64,000 nucleotides of DNA from Pseudo-nitzschia pungens (GCA_037355855.1 CM074760.1:4518501-4582500); one strand, 5' to 3'. Counted from the first letter of the stretch, positions 44,888 to 55,300 are shown. A program made the numbers and translations. The notes: generated by a model not told the origin, from the sequence alone.

Positions 44888-47071
44888 CAATTTGCGCGAA
44901 GCGCATTTTGTCCGACGTTCCGATGTTCCAGTACTAAAAATACGTAGATTTCTACACAACTTTACCATGCGATATCTCGCTCCCTTATACACCCCCAATC
45001 ACAACCCCAGGACCTACATGTATTAACCAAGACCTGCGCTCTTCGTTTCTGCTATCGGTTCAGTTGCTGGATGCTTCGTTTGGTTGCTTTGGTTGCCAAT
45101 TCACCACTCGGCCGATCGAGCAGCAGCAGCAGCAGCAAACCGACACATAATTTTCTACAGCACTTCCAGTACAGATTCTACCGTACAGCAAAACCGACAA
45201 CAACGTTGTATTTCTGCTTCGATCTGTTTCCCAGCTCCATTCCAAGGCCCTTAAGTATATCTTATACTTAATGTTCTACACTGTTTCCAAGCTGCTTAAG
45301 TGATTCTCACTTAATGTTCTACATTCTTCGAAGTTCCTTGCTGACTCCTCTTAAGTCTTTTCAAGTCGAAGTTCACGAACAGCCCCTTCCACTGTAGGAA
45401 TCTTTTTTTTTTAAAAAAAAGAGAAATTCTGTCATCTGTTTTCAAGTCCATTGCCCTGCTGGACCCTAAGTGTTTTCACTTATGGTCCTACTGTTTCTTG
45501 ACCCAAGCCCCAAAGCCGCTAAGTACAGTTTGCTTAAGGCTCCACCACCTACATAACCCTCTCAGGTGTACTGTATAAATGTCATCTGTTTCCAAGTCTA
45601 CTGCCCTGATGGACCCTAAGTGTTTTCGCTTATGGTCCTACTGTTTCCTGACCCAAGCCCTAAAGCCACTAAGTACAGTTTGCTTAAGGCTCCACCACCT
45701 ACATAACCCTCTCAGGTGTACTGTATAAATGTCATCTGTTTCCAAGTCTACTGCCCTGATGGACCCTAAGTGTTTTCGCTTATGGTCCTACTGTTTCCTG
45801 ACCCAAGCCCTAAAGCCACTAAGTACAGTTTGCTTAAGGCTCCCCTACCTACATATACCTCTCAGATGCATTCTTCAACTGTCATCTGTTTTCAAGTCTA
45901 CTGCCCTGATGGACCATAAGTGTTTTCGCTTATGGTCCTACTGTTTCCTTACCCAAGCCCCAAAGCCGCTAAGTACAGCTTGCTTAAGGCTCTCCTACCT
46001 ACATATACCTCTCAGATGCACACTTCAACTGTCATCTGTTTTCAAGTCTACTGCCCTGCTGGACCATAAGTGTTCTCACTTAAGGTCCTACTATTTCCTG
46101 ACCCAAGCCCCAAAGCCGCTAAGTACAGCTTGCTTAAGGCTCTCCTACCTACATAACCCTCTCAGATGCACACTTCAACTGTCATCTGTTTTCAAGTCTA
46201 CTGCCCTGATAGTCCATAATTGTTTTTGATTATGGACCTACTGTTTTTATGACCCAAGCCCCAAAGCTGCTAAGTACATGTTACTTAACGCACCACCACC
46301 TACATATACCCCTCCAGTTCACAGTACAGCAGAGACCTGTTTTCAAGCCTACAGCCCTGATGGTCCATAAGTGTTTTCACTTAAAGGCCCTGTTTCCAAG
46401 CTACTACAGGAGAGCAAGTTCAAGTTCGAACAGAAGGCCAGCTGTTACGAATTTGAATTTGGTAGTAGGCTCCACCGCCTCTACGTGTTTCTGGCTACTA
46501 CTAAGTTCGAACAGGAGGACAGCTGTTCTGAATTTGGTAGTAGGCACTGTACTTTATGTACCATACAGTGGTAAGGAATGTGGTTCGGGATGTGTTTGGG
46601 GATGACTACTCGCATTACTGGTGATGCTGCAATCCAGCATTCAGAGAGGAGTTTTGCTTTTGTACGCTGACCACTAGCATTACAGATACCATGTATCTAG
46701 TCAGGGTTTTGCTTGTGTCAGCTGACCACTAGCATTACGGATGCTGCACACCAGCATTGGAGGGACAGTTTTGCTTGTGTCTTTCCCTTTCACGTTCTTG
46801 TTACCCCGTTTCCTGTACGCTTTGCAACAGCAGTGTCTGTTGTGCTCTGGACTGGTTCGTTTTTTTTTTCCTGTTTCTTACCAAGGTTCGTTTGCAAAAT
46901 AGCCGTCCTTACAACCTGGGGCCTATTCCCCATGGTTGAGGCAGCGCGTCGTTCTACAACTTGGGGCCTAACCTCTCTTCGATTGAGGCGACGATAAAGT
47001 CTGGTTACAGACTGAGTAGCTTTTAACCACCTTCGGTGGATTTTCCTACTTAAATAAGTATATTATTATTA
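44888..47071 (+). mobile_element. LINE-mobilised non-autonomous retroposon, 2184 bp
   Basis: It is flanked by a perfect 17-bp duplication, TCTTACCACTCCGATTA (44871-44887 and 47072-47088), a length typical of target-primed reverse transcription. The 3' end (46981-47071) matches the 3' end of the LINE at 36941-37040: GAGGCGACG, AAAGTCTGGTTAC, two hairpins, and a (TTA)n tail. The rest is unrelated to the LINE and non-coding: it begins CAATTTGCGCGAAGCGC, has a 150-bp tandem array, and GACCACTAGCATTAC repeats near 46668-46740. It therefore behaves like a long SINE-type parasite of that LINE. Confidence 0.85.
45431..46330 (+). repeat. 150-bp tandem array, six units, inside the retroposon
   Basis: Units begin with GTCATCTGTTT at 45431, 45581, 45731, 45881, 46031 and 46181, exactly 150 bp apart; a seventh, partial unit follows near 46332. 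Each unit contains a hairpin of the form GGACCATAAG...CTTATGGTCC and a second one, AGCC..CTAAG...CTTAAGGCT. The open frame seen across them is a by-product of a period divisible by three. Confidence 0.95.
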
Positions 47072-47168
47072 TCTTACCACTCCGATTATGTCTTGGCACG
47101 TCAACATCAGCTGGTACTGTACTAATAGCTGCAAGTGCTTTACTTAGTTCAGCGGCTTCTCTTGACAT

Positions 47169-47958
47169 GATTGTGATCCGCTTATGATGTTACAAATCTT
47201 GATGGAAGGATATGTTGGCACACTCCTGTTTTATCACGTTTTTTGTGACATGATCAATATGCGTAGTAATTACAAGCAATCACATGAAAAAAAAAAAATT
47301 CATTCAGCATGACATGTTGTTGACTGCTGGCATCCTCTTCTAGTGCAAGCTGTCTCTGCCGCGCCATTTTTTTTACCCAAAGTTTGTACTTAGATTTCTA
47401 CCAATACGACAGCCATTCCTTCAGACTGTAAGCATTCCCTCCCCCCCGAACAATCTCTCGTCCATGCCATAGAGGTGATTCTCCGTTTTTCAGACAAGGA
47501 TATTTAAGGACTAAAGTACAATGAGCCAAGAGCCTACCGTAGGGGTTCTCTTCGTTCACAAGACGGAGTGCAATGAAGCAACTCTGCTCAAAATAAGTCG
47601 GATTCTGAATCGAAAAAGCGGTAAATTGTGAAAAAAGTCGTTTTGTGTAAAAAGTGGGTTGTGATGCAAACGAGACGAGTTATTATGCGCAAAAATACGG
47701 TGGCCACGAAATCGAAATCAAAATCAAAATCAAAATCAAAATCGGTGGAGTAAAAAGGTAGGAAGTAATCTCTTTTTCTACTCGTTTTCATGTACGGTTT
47801 GTACTGGGGAAATAGAATTTTTTTTATTGACTGATTGACTGGACAAGTCTATCTATAGTAATAAGGTAGAGTAATAGGGTACCGTTGTAAGATGAGTAAT
47901 AATTTTTTTTATTAATAATCCAGTACAATTTGTACTGGTTAATTGTTTTGTATTACAA
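47169..47958. other. Spacer with an AAATCA hexanucleotide microsatellite
   Basis: Upstream region of the interrupted gene on the left; near 47708-47743 is a run of AAATCA/AAATCG hexamers. A duplicated GTACAATTTGTACTGG-like word lies near 47930. No gene is supported. Confidence 0.5.
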
Positions 47959-49815
47959 TTATTTATTTCGTCCTCGTCGTGTGGGTCGTGGTCCTGGTCG
48001 TGGTCCGGGAGGAGGAGATTTCTTGCCTGGAGGAGGAGCTTTCTTGCCTTGAGGTGGAGTTTTCTTGCCGGGAGGTGGAGCTTTCTTGCCGGGAGGAGGA
48101 GCTTTGTTGCCGGGAGGAGGAGGTTTCTTGCGAGGAGGATATTTCTTGCCGCAAGGGGGAGGTTTCTTGCGAGAATCGCTCTTTTCGTCTTGTTCTCTGG
48201 ATTCCATAACAGCTTGTATTGCCGCTTCTACTACAACTTTTATTTGGTCGAGAGAAATGGTATCGATGTCAAGTCCCAATGTCCGATAATTCACTTCATC
48301 AAACCACAACAACAGTTCTTCATCGTTCATCCGCATGGCATGGCACTGGTGTTTATAGAAGAGAACAAACTGTTCGTCTGACCAATCTCTTTTTTCCTTT
48401 AGGATTTTTTTTTTTAATAGCATCGGGGGAGAGTCTGATACGACCAAAATGCCGAAGCTGGTATTCTGAACAACTGTGGGTGTAGAAAAGTCCATCCCTT
48501 TTTTTGCAGGAGTTGTTAATGAACCATTTGCCAGCTTTGATTAATTCCTTCCCAATCAATTCTCTTTTCGAAACCCTGGACCAATCAGAAATGTCATTAA
48601 TGGACCATCCGTTCGCTTATACCCATCTGCGTTGAGTTTTGAATCACTTGGTACTGGGATGACTTCATCGAATGCCGCCGTGAAGTGAATGCAAGAGGGA
48701 AATGTCTCGTATTGCGACTCGTCTGCGAAGGTGCTGCATAACTGAGCTATTTTCGTGTGCCTCGCGAGAAGTTCAACCTTTCGTAGAACGGCGTCGTCCT
48801 TAAAGTTTGGGATGCTCTCGGCCCTTGTAGACTGTGTTCGCTTCAATCTCTTTTTCTTCTGGGCTTCGGGGTCATCGTTATCTTTGCTTTCATCATCAGT
48901 TTGAGGCGCAAATTCACTATCGTCGTCGTCGTCGTCATGGTCAGAATGATTATTTTGCTTTTGTTCTTCTTCACCAGAATCGACGGAATCGAAATGACTA
49001 TTTTGCTTTTGTTCTTCTTCACCGGAATCGACGGCATTATCTTTGAGGGAAACTTCATGAACTTTTTTGGAATATAAATGGAAAAAACCATCGAGCAATT
49101 GAGAATTGCTAATCCCGGGTGGAGGAGAAAATTTTGGGACTGAAGGAGAATCTTCTTGGACTGAAACTTCTTGTTCATCGGAAACTACTTCTTCGTTGGA
49201 ACATTCATCTTTGTTGGAACATTCATCTTCGTTGGAACATTCATCTTCGTTGGAACCTTCATCTTCGTTGGAACCTTCATCTTCTTTGGAACCTTCATCT
49301 TCGTTGGAACCGTCTTCTTCGTTGGAACCGTCTTCTGCGTTGGAACCGTCTTCTTCGTTGGAACCGTCTTCAGCGTTGGAACCGACTTCTTCGTTGGAAC
49401 CTTCATCTTCGTTGGAACCTTCGTCTTCGTTGGAACCTTCGTCTTCGTTGGAACCTTCGTCTTCGTTGGAACCTTCGTCTTCGTTGGAACCTTCGTCTTC
49501 GTTGGAACCTTCATCTTCGACGGCAGATTGATCTTCTTTGTTGGGGTTGGGGTTGTTGCCTTCGATGGCATAATCTTCGACGGGAACTTCTTGTTCGGCT
49601 TGTTGTTCAACAGCATCTTCGGCTTCGCATTTATCCCAATATGTTCGGTAATAATCATTAAGAATAGACAAGCGATGGTTCCGTTCTTCGCGAGTGGGAG
49701 AAGAAGGAGATCTGCTACTCGGCGGTGAAGGGGATGTGTTACTCGGAGGTGAGTTTGTGCGTCGAGAGGGACCGGAGGACTTTCTTGCTGTTTGTTTCCT
49801 GTGACGTTTCACCAT
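47959..49815 (-). pseudogene. Unknown acidic repeat protein with histone-H3-like N-terminus, frameshifted
   Basis: The ATG at 49815 gives MVKRHRKQTARKSSGPSRR, where KQTARKSSG closely resembles the histone H3 tail around Lys4-Lys9. A Ser/Pro-rich part follows, then some twenty acidic hexapeptides SNEDEG (49191-49516, 18-bp DNA repeats), Asp runs, and a C-terminal segment (KIAQLCSTFADESQYETFP). The first frame ends at 48556. Protein-like sequence goes on in another frame (ISDWSRVSKRELIGKEL, 48590-48500) and then in a third (48495-47959, MDFSTPTVVQ to a PPPGKKA-repeat tail), so two small indels, or unrecognised introns, separate them. The family is unknown. It may be nuclear, judging by composition only. 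Confidence 0.6.
49191..49516 (-). repeat. 18-bp coding minisatellite (SNEDEG units)
   Basis: About 18 near-identical units of TTCGTTGGAACCTTCATC (plus strand) inside the acidic gene. Variants (TCTTC, TCAGC, TCTGC in place of TCATC) change single acidic residues. The period preserves the frame on both strands, which creates false antisense frames. Confidence 0.93.
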
Positions 49816-49901
49816 GGTGGGACCTAGAAATTTATGATGAAAGAAATTTATGATGAAAAACTGAGTTTTGATCGATGGAAAGTGGGACACTTGAAGGTGT
49901 A

Positions 49902-49921
49902 TGCCGTGCACCAGAATACAG
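49902..49921 (+). repeat. Short gypsy LTR fragment
   Basis: TGCCGTGCACCAGAATACAG equals the first 20 bases of the gypsy LTR almost exactly; the following bases do not match. It lies 70 bp upstream of the complete copy D, in the same orientation, and is probably a scrap of an earlier insertion. Confidence 0.6.
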
Positions 49922-49990
49922 TACAGATTTGGTTTCTTTTATTTTTTTTTTGATCGTGGAGTATTTGTGAACACGAAACAAAATGATACG

Positions 49991-50179
49991 TGCCGTACAC
50001 CAAAATACAGTCACGAGTACACACGGGACTGGATTAAGGATAAGGATAAATACAATCAGCGAGTCGACAGAATCGCTGATTCGGAGGGCTCTTAGAACTG
50101 TAGCAAATAGACTAACCAATAGGGCTCACAATTTGCATATCACTACTATTCTAATCATTAGTAGACCCGGGGTATGGCA
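49991..50179 (+). repeat. 5' LTR of gypsy copy D
   Basis: 189 bp, TGCCGTACACC...GGGGTATGGCA. It includes a 9-bp perfect stem AATCAGCGA...TCGCTGATT (about 50054-50081). It should hold the promoter and the R region; no clear TATA box is fixed, though GGATAAATA lies at 50043. Confidence 0.97.
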
Positions 50180-50193
50180 TGATTTTAAAATCA
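50180..50193 (+). promoter_or_regulatory. Palindrome at the primer-binding position, copy D
   Basis: TGATTTTAAAATCA, a perfect 14-base palindrome directly after the 5' LTR. The same sequence follows the 5' LTRs of copies A, B and E. This is where a tRNA primer site is expected, but I cannot match it to the 3' end of a tRNA, and there is no TGG start except the one inside the LTR end. Confidence 0.6.
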
Positions 50194-50921
50194 AGCTGAG
50201 CGCTGATGACCATGAGCAGAAAGAAATCGATCAACCGAAAAGAGTCGACGGATTCGAAAGACTGCCAGAAATGGAGGCGCAGAGAAGCAAAACAGGGAGA
50301 AGGATATCCAGTGTCTGCAGCACCAGGAACACCAACCCCAGCAACTGTTAGCCCCAACACAGGGAGCAACAGCAGCAACAGAGACACCTCAGGACCTAAA
50401 CAGGACCATGGTCGACAACAGAAATAATCGAAAAATTCGAAAACACACACTGAAAAAGTGACACATAACCAGTGAGTGGACCACTTGGACCAACACTGAG
50501 TGGATGGACAGACCGTAGGGGGGTATGCCAACCAAAACCGAAATATACGGATATACAGAAAGGTATATAACAAATGCCTAAACACCACTAACCCCACGGG
50601 AAACGGGAAGTGGGACCGGCCCGGTGACACCTTAATAAAGGAGCAACGCCAGAGAACCACGGGAATGGAATCCCACGAAATAAAAACAGAAACAACTCCG
50701 GGGAACCACAGGATTCCCGGGAAGCAAAGAGAGAAACAACTCCCACCACTGGACAAACCAGGGGAAAAACCAGTTATAACACGAGTTATCGCGAGAGCAG
50801 TGGAAATCCAGCAAGAAAAACTGGAGGAACTGAGCAATCACCTTTGCTCAGTTTCAACACAAGCAGCAAAGATAACAGGAATAGTGTAAATAGACTAAAT
50901 AAAATAACTGATTAACCCACC
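50180..50921 (+). other. Leader of gypsy copy D
   Basis: 742 nt between the LTR and gag, with counterparts in A (2939-2196), B (20159-19414) and E (57397-58146). It contains several upstream ATGs (for example 50206) and short frames, and recurrent GGAACCACAGGATTCCCGGG-type partial palindromes near 50700. The copies differ by many small changes, so the uORFs are not conserved proteins. It probably holds the packaging signal. Confidence 0.6.
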
Positions 50922-52325
50922 ATGGCGTCTAAAGGAACCAAACAGAAACCCTTTACCTTTGCTCGCGAGGACTGGCCGGAAGATGCCAGTGCTGTGAAGA
51001 TGAGCATAGACTCAGAGAAGGGAGGAGTGGCCTTCAGTGACTACCTGAAGGTACTCAACGGCACGGAGAGACCGGAACTCTTCATCATCTGGAAGAGAGA
51101 CTTTGACCAGAAAATTGTTGGCAATGAGAAACTCCAAGGAGATCAGAAACTGGACGTTCTCCAGAGAATCCTCTCCAACGAGGCACTCTCCATCGTCCAA
51201 ATGGTCCTCGGTCGGACATATTATGCCGAACCAGGCCACAAGGTACACAACAACCAACTGATCCAACAAAAACTTGAGATGATTGCCATGAGGGAACCTA
51301 AGGAACCCCCCGCTGACAAATCCAAAGAGGCGGTGGAGGGCGCCAGCGCCCCAGCCGCCGCCGACGCGACTGCTACGGCGGCGTCCGAGACAGAACCGGA
51401 GTCCGTCACACTCGACGACCCGGTCCCCAAGAAAAGGGTCCCATCTGTCCTCATCCAGTACTACCAAACCCAGGAGTACAGAAAGGATGTCATTGAGGAA
51501 TGCATGCATGCCCTCAAGCTCAAAATCTTTGGCAATGACATGAATGGCAAACGATCCTACATTCTGCTCCGAAGATTCATTCGGAACACGAAAATCGACA
51601 TGAAACACGGTATTCGCTCATGGGCAAACCGTATGGCCGAACTACAGAGCTATCTACCCGATTGCCTCTGGGAGAGTGGCGCTGCAAAAGGCACCGCCCC
51701 ATCCAGTTACTCAGAGGAGGACATGAAGGAAATCCTAGATGCCAACATGACCCACTCACAACGCGAGAAACTCGACCATATTGGTTGGGACGTCTACACC
51801 CAATCCTTTAACACCACCATCGACAAGCTCGAAAATCTGGAAATCACCATCCGGAACGAGGATGAACTCCGCAAACGCATAGCGGACCTCGAGAAACAAA
51901 CTGGTGGTACCAAGAAGACCCCCAAGGCCGCATCTGGGGGAGGACACCACGGGAAGTCCCCTGGCAAAAAGAAGCGACCTGTGGACAACAGCAACAAACA
52001 GCTATGCAAGACCTGTGGCAAGGTCCATGCCGGCAAATGCTGGAAACTAACCGGCGGACCTCCCAAGAAGGGAAAGTTCGACCGGGAAACCATCAACCTG
52101 CTCAAGGAGCATTTTGTGGCAAAAGAACAAGACTCAGACACTGAGCAACACTCCAAACCCCACTGGGGAAGGAACCTATCGAACCACGAGTACTCCTATG
52201 TACTGGCCACGGCCCAAGCTGACCATGACGTTTCTGATGACGAGATCGACATCTCCGAACGAGACCTCAAAGAGTACAGAAGAAAGTACAGAAAGACCTT
52301 TAAAAAGAAAGGATCCCATAACTGA
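50922..52325 (+). CDS. gag: gypsy Gag, copy D (intact)
   Basis: 467 residues from ATG in a strong context (CACCATGG). Gag forms the cytoplasmic virus-like particle that holds the element RNA. The N-terminal two thirds are the capsid-like part (SDYLKVLNGTERPELFIIWK, then an Ala/Thr/Glu-rich linker near residues 130-170, then YRKDVIEECMHALKLKIFGND). A coiled-coil-like segment LENLEITIRNEDELRKRIAD precedes the nucleocapsid with the zinc-knuckle motif CKTCGKVHAGKC, whose Cys-x2-Cys-x3-His-x3-Cys spacing is shorter than the usual x2-x4-x4. The tail is basic. The TGA stop is followed at once by the ATG of pol, in frame. Confidence 0.96.
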   Translation: MASKGTKQKPFTFAREDWPEDASAVKMSIDSEKGGVAFSDYLKVLNGTERPELFIIWKRDFDQKIVGNEKLQGDQKLDVLQRILSNEALSIVQMVLGRTYYAEPGHKVHNNQLIQQKLEMIAMREPKEPPADKSKEAVEGASAPAAADATATAASETEPESVTLDDPVPKKRVPSVLIQYYQTQEYRKDVIEECMHALKLKIFGNDMNGKRSYILLRRFIRNTKIDMKHGIRSWANRMAELQSYLPDCLWESGAAKGTAPSSYSEEDMKEILDANMTHSQREKLDHIGWDVYTQSFNTTIDKLENLEITIRNEDELRKRIADLEKQTGGTKKTPKAASGGGHHGKSPGKKKRPVDNSNKQLCKTCGKVHAGKCWKLTGGPPKKGKFDRETINLLKEHFVAKEQDSDTEQHSKPHWGRNLSNHEYSYVLATAQADHDVSDDEIDISERDLKEYRRKYRKTFKKKGSHN

Positions 52326-55300
52326 ATGGCCGATACCATCCACACTGGACCCCGCATAATCAACCGGTTTGCAAACGTCTGTGTGGAGGTATTGGACCAC
52401 AAGGGAAGGGGGAAGATGCTTCGGGGTCTATTAGACTCTGGTTGCTCCAAATCCATCATACTAAGGCAATTTGTCGATCGAAGTCAACTAACGAACCGAG
52501 ACCAAAGATCTGTCACCTACAATACCTATGGGGGCAAGTTTAAAACCAGGTCTGCGGCTTCAGTGGGACTGAGGCTGATAGAATTCTCAAACTCCAAGAC
52601 CATCAAATGGACCTTCCAAGTGGATGAATATCACCACCATGAGGAAGTGCCCTATGACATGATCATAGGATCCGACCTGATGGCACAACTGGGACTGGAT
52701 ATAAAATACAGCTCCCGAACAATCGAATGGCAGGGTGACTCCATTCCCATGAAGGGAATGGGGGAGCTTACTGACCCGGACAAATGTGAGGCAGTATTCT
52801 TTGCCAACACCCAAAGTCCAATCCTCCAACAGGAGGAAGAGAGGCAATCCAAAATTCTGGATGCAGATTACTCCAAAGTCGATATAGACGCTATGGTCAA
52901 TGACCTGGAGATCACAGACGCGTCCAAGGAAGCCTTAAAGAAAACACTGAAGAAGTTCCCCACTCTCTTTGGAGGAGGTCTGGGACTACTCAAAAACATC
53001 GAACCGGTGTCCATTGAACTCCAACCGGGGGTCAAACCGGTACGGCAAAGGTACTATTCAGTACCCCATGCCTTCGAACAAGCCCTCCGGAAGGAGATTA
53101 CCAGGCTCTGCGATATTGGAGTACTGGAGAAACTCCCCCATGATGATGATTCACCATGGGCGTCCCCTACCTTCAGTCAACCCAAAAAGACAGGGGATAT
53201 TCGGGTCCTTACGGACTTTCGAAAGATGAATGCAGCCATCCAGAGGAAACCATTCCCACTACCACGAATAGGGGAAACAATCCAAAGGCTACAGAAGTTC
53301 AAATCAGCTACGGCGCTGGACCTGTCCCAAGGGTACTACACCATCCCCATCTGCAAAGAGAGCCAGAAAATCTGCTCTACCATCTTGCCGTGGGGAAAGT
53401 ATGCCTACAAGCGACTGGCAATGGGGATTGCGTGTGCTCCGGATATCTTCCAATCAGTCATGATGAACCTACTAGGGGACCTGGACTACGTCCTTGTCTA
53501 TATTGATGATATCCTGATCATTCAACGAGAGGGAGAATCCGAACAGGATCATCTCGCCAAAATCGATACAGTCCTCCAAAGACTGGATGACGCCGGCTTC
53601 CGAGCCAACCTCAGAAAATCCTTTTTCATGCAAAAAGAGGTGGAATATCTGGGATTTCTACTAACAACAGAGGGCATTCAGCCCCAGCCAAAGAAGCTGG
53701 AGGCGATGAAGCGCCTGGAAGCCCCCAAGAACACCAAGCAGCTCAAGATGTTCCTTGGCATGGTCAATTTCTACAGGGACATGTGGAAGCGCCGATCCCA
53801 CATCCTGGCCCCCCTCAACAAACTAGCAGGGAAAAAGGGCAAAATGAACTGGTACTGGGGACCAGCAGAGCAGAAAGCTTTCATGGAGGCGAAGAGAATG
53901 CTTGCAGAGGAAGCTAAGCTTGCATTCCCGGACTTTACGAAACCATTTCACCTCTACTCAGACGCCAGTGACAGGCAACTGGGAGCAACTGTATGCCAAG
54001 ATGACAAACCCCTTGGTTTCTACACAAGGAAACTGAACTCAGCGCAGCTCAACTACACTGTCGGAGAAAAAGAACTCCTTGGCATAGTAGAAGGCCTGAA
54101 GGCGTTCGAAGGAATCCTACGAGGACAAGATGTAATTATCCACACGGATCATCTCAATCTACTGTACCAGCAGATGCCCACCCAGCGGATGGTACGGTGG
54201 AGACTCCTTATGGAGGAGTTCCACCCGGTAGTCAAACATGTTGCTGGCAAAGACAATGATGCAGCAGACGCACTATCCCGACTGGACATCTCCGATGATC
54301 CAGCAGATACTGTGGAATGGCTACCACCAAATAAGCCCCTCACCTACACGGATGAGGAAGAGCACCTCCGGCAACTTCTATTCCCACTTGGAGAAGAAGC
54401 TTCGGAAGAATTCCAGGGCAATAGTGCATTCCCACTTGCCCCGGACATGATTCAGTTCTACCAACAAAAGGACACAGGAATCATGAGCGCTCTGGAAAAA
54501 GACAACCGGCTGACCACCAAAATGGTGGAAGGTTATAGTCTAATCCACAAGGAAGGGAAAATTCTAATCCCGGACAAACTCAAAGACAGAGTTATGGAAT
54601 GGTACCACAGCATGCTGGTCCATCCCGGAGAGAAGAGAATGGAACAGAGCATACGCTCAGTGTTCACCTGGAGAGGCCTGAGGAAGGACGTCCAGGACCT
54701 CTGTAAACACTGCCACACGTGTCAGATGTTCAAAAAGAGTGGCCGGAAGAAGTATGGACTACTACCGGAAAAAGCAGCTGAGGTTACCAAATGGCAGAGA
54801 GTCAACGTGGACCTCTGGGGACCTGCAACCGTCCACAATAAAAATGGTAAAGACTACCATATCCATGTTCTCACCATGGTGGACCCAGTGACCGGATGGT
54901 TTGAACTGGCTCACCTGAAGGACTCCCCAAATGCAGCAGAAACTCAACGTTTGCTAGACAGTACCTGGCTAGCAAGGTATCCGCGCCCAAAGAAAATTGG
55001 CTTTGATGGCGGGAGCGAGTTCAAAGCAGAGTTCCAAGAGCTCTGTGACAACATGGGGATGAAAAGAAAACCCAGTGGCGCCTGGAACCCACAATCCAAC
55101 TCAGTACTGGAAAGGATCCATCAGGTCCTGAAGGACTGTCTATTGTCCTTCAACTTGGAACAAAGGGACCTCCACGAGAAGGATCCTTTTGAGGAATTCA
55201 CGACCAAGGCAGCTTATGCGATTCGCAGCGCCATCCACACCACTCTGGGATATTCCCCAGCGCAACTGGTGTTTGGAAGAGACATGTTCATGCCTGTAAA

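Larger units (their letters stand above)
43501..47168 (-). pseudogene. Unknown coiled-coil gene interrupted by a 2.2-kb retroposon
   Basis: The original start is ATG at 47168 (MSREAAELSKALAAIS). That reading frame runs to 47072 and resumes, in phase, at 44887 once the insertion 44888-47071 is discounted. A later Met at 44829 would serve as a start only in the interrupted state. The protein has a basic N-terminus, a coiled coil near DTIIVNLERRLEATEKRLAA, then KKLLTGLMEDECLSFPNGVE. At 44238/44204 the frame either splices a 33-base GT...AG segment (44237-44205) or meets one in-frame TAG; both keep the phase. The second half reads VKRKKTRRKGWEIPDL to KRQMLMAEV at 43501. No known family is recognised. 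Function is probably lost through the insertion. Confidence 0.7.

Noticed and set aside
45729..46229. 166-residue plus-strand frame
   Set aside because: It runs through the 150-bp tandem array; the period is divisible by three, so the open frame is automatic.
45431..46330. CRISPR-like regular spacing
   Set aside because: The repeats are 150-bp direct units without distinct spacers, in a eukaryotic retroposon.
49106..49728. Three long plus-strand frames (SSLEP, FVGTF and RWNL repeats)
   Set aside because: All are antisense or shifted readings of the 18-bp coding repeat of the minus-strand acidic gene.
49816..49911. N-terminal extension of the acidic gene
   Set aside because: No ATG starts it; it would begin at a GTG inside an LTR fragment, and the ATG at 49815 has a strong context.
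50180..50200. tRNA primer-binding site complementary to initiator Met tRNA
   Set aside because: The sequence after the LTR does not begin TGG and does not match the initiator 3' end as I know it; it is a palindrome.
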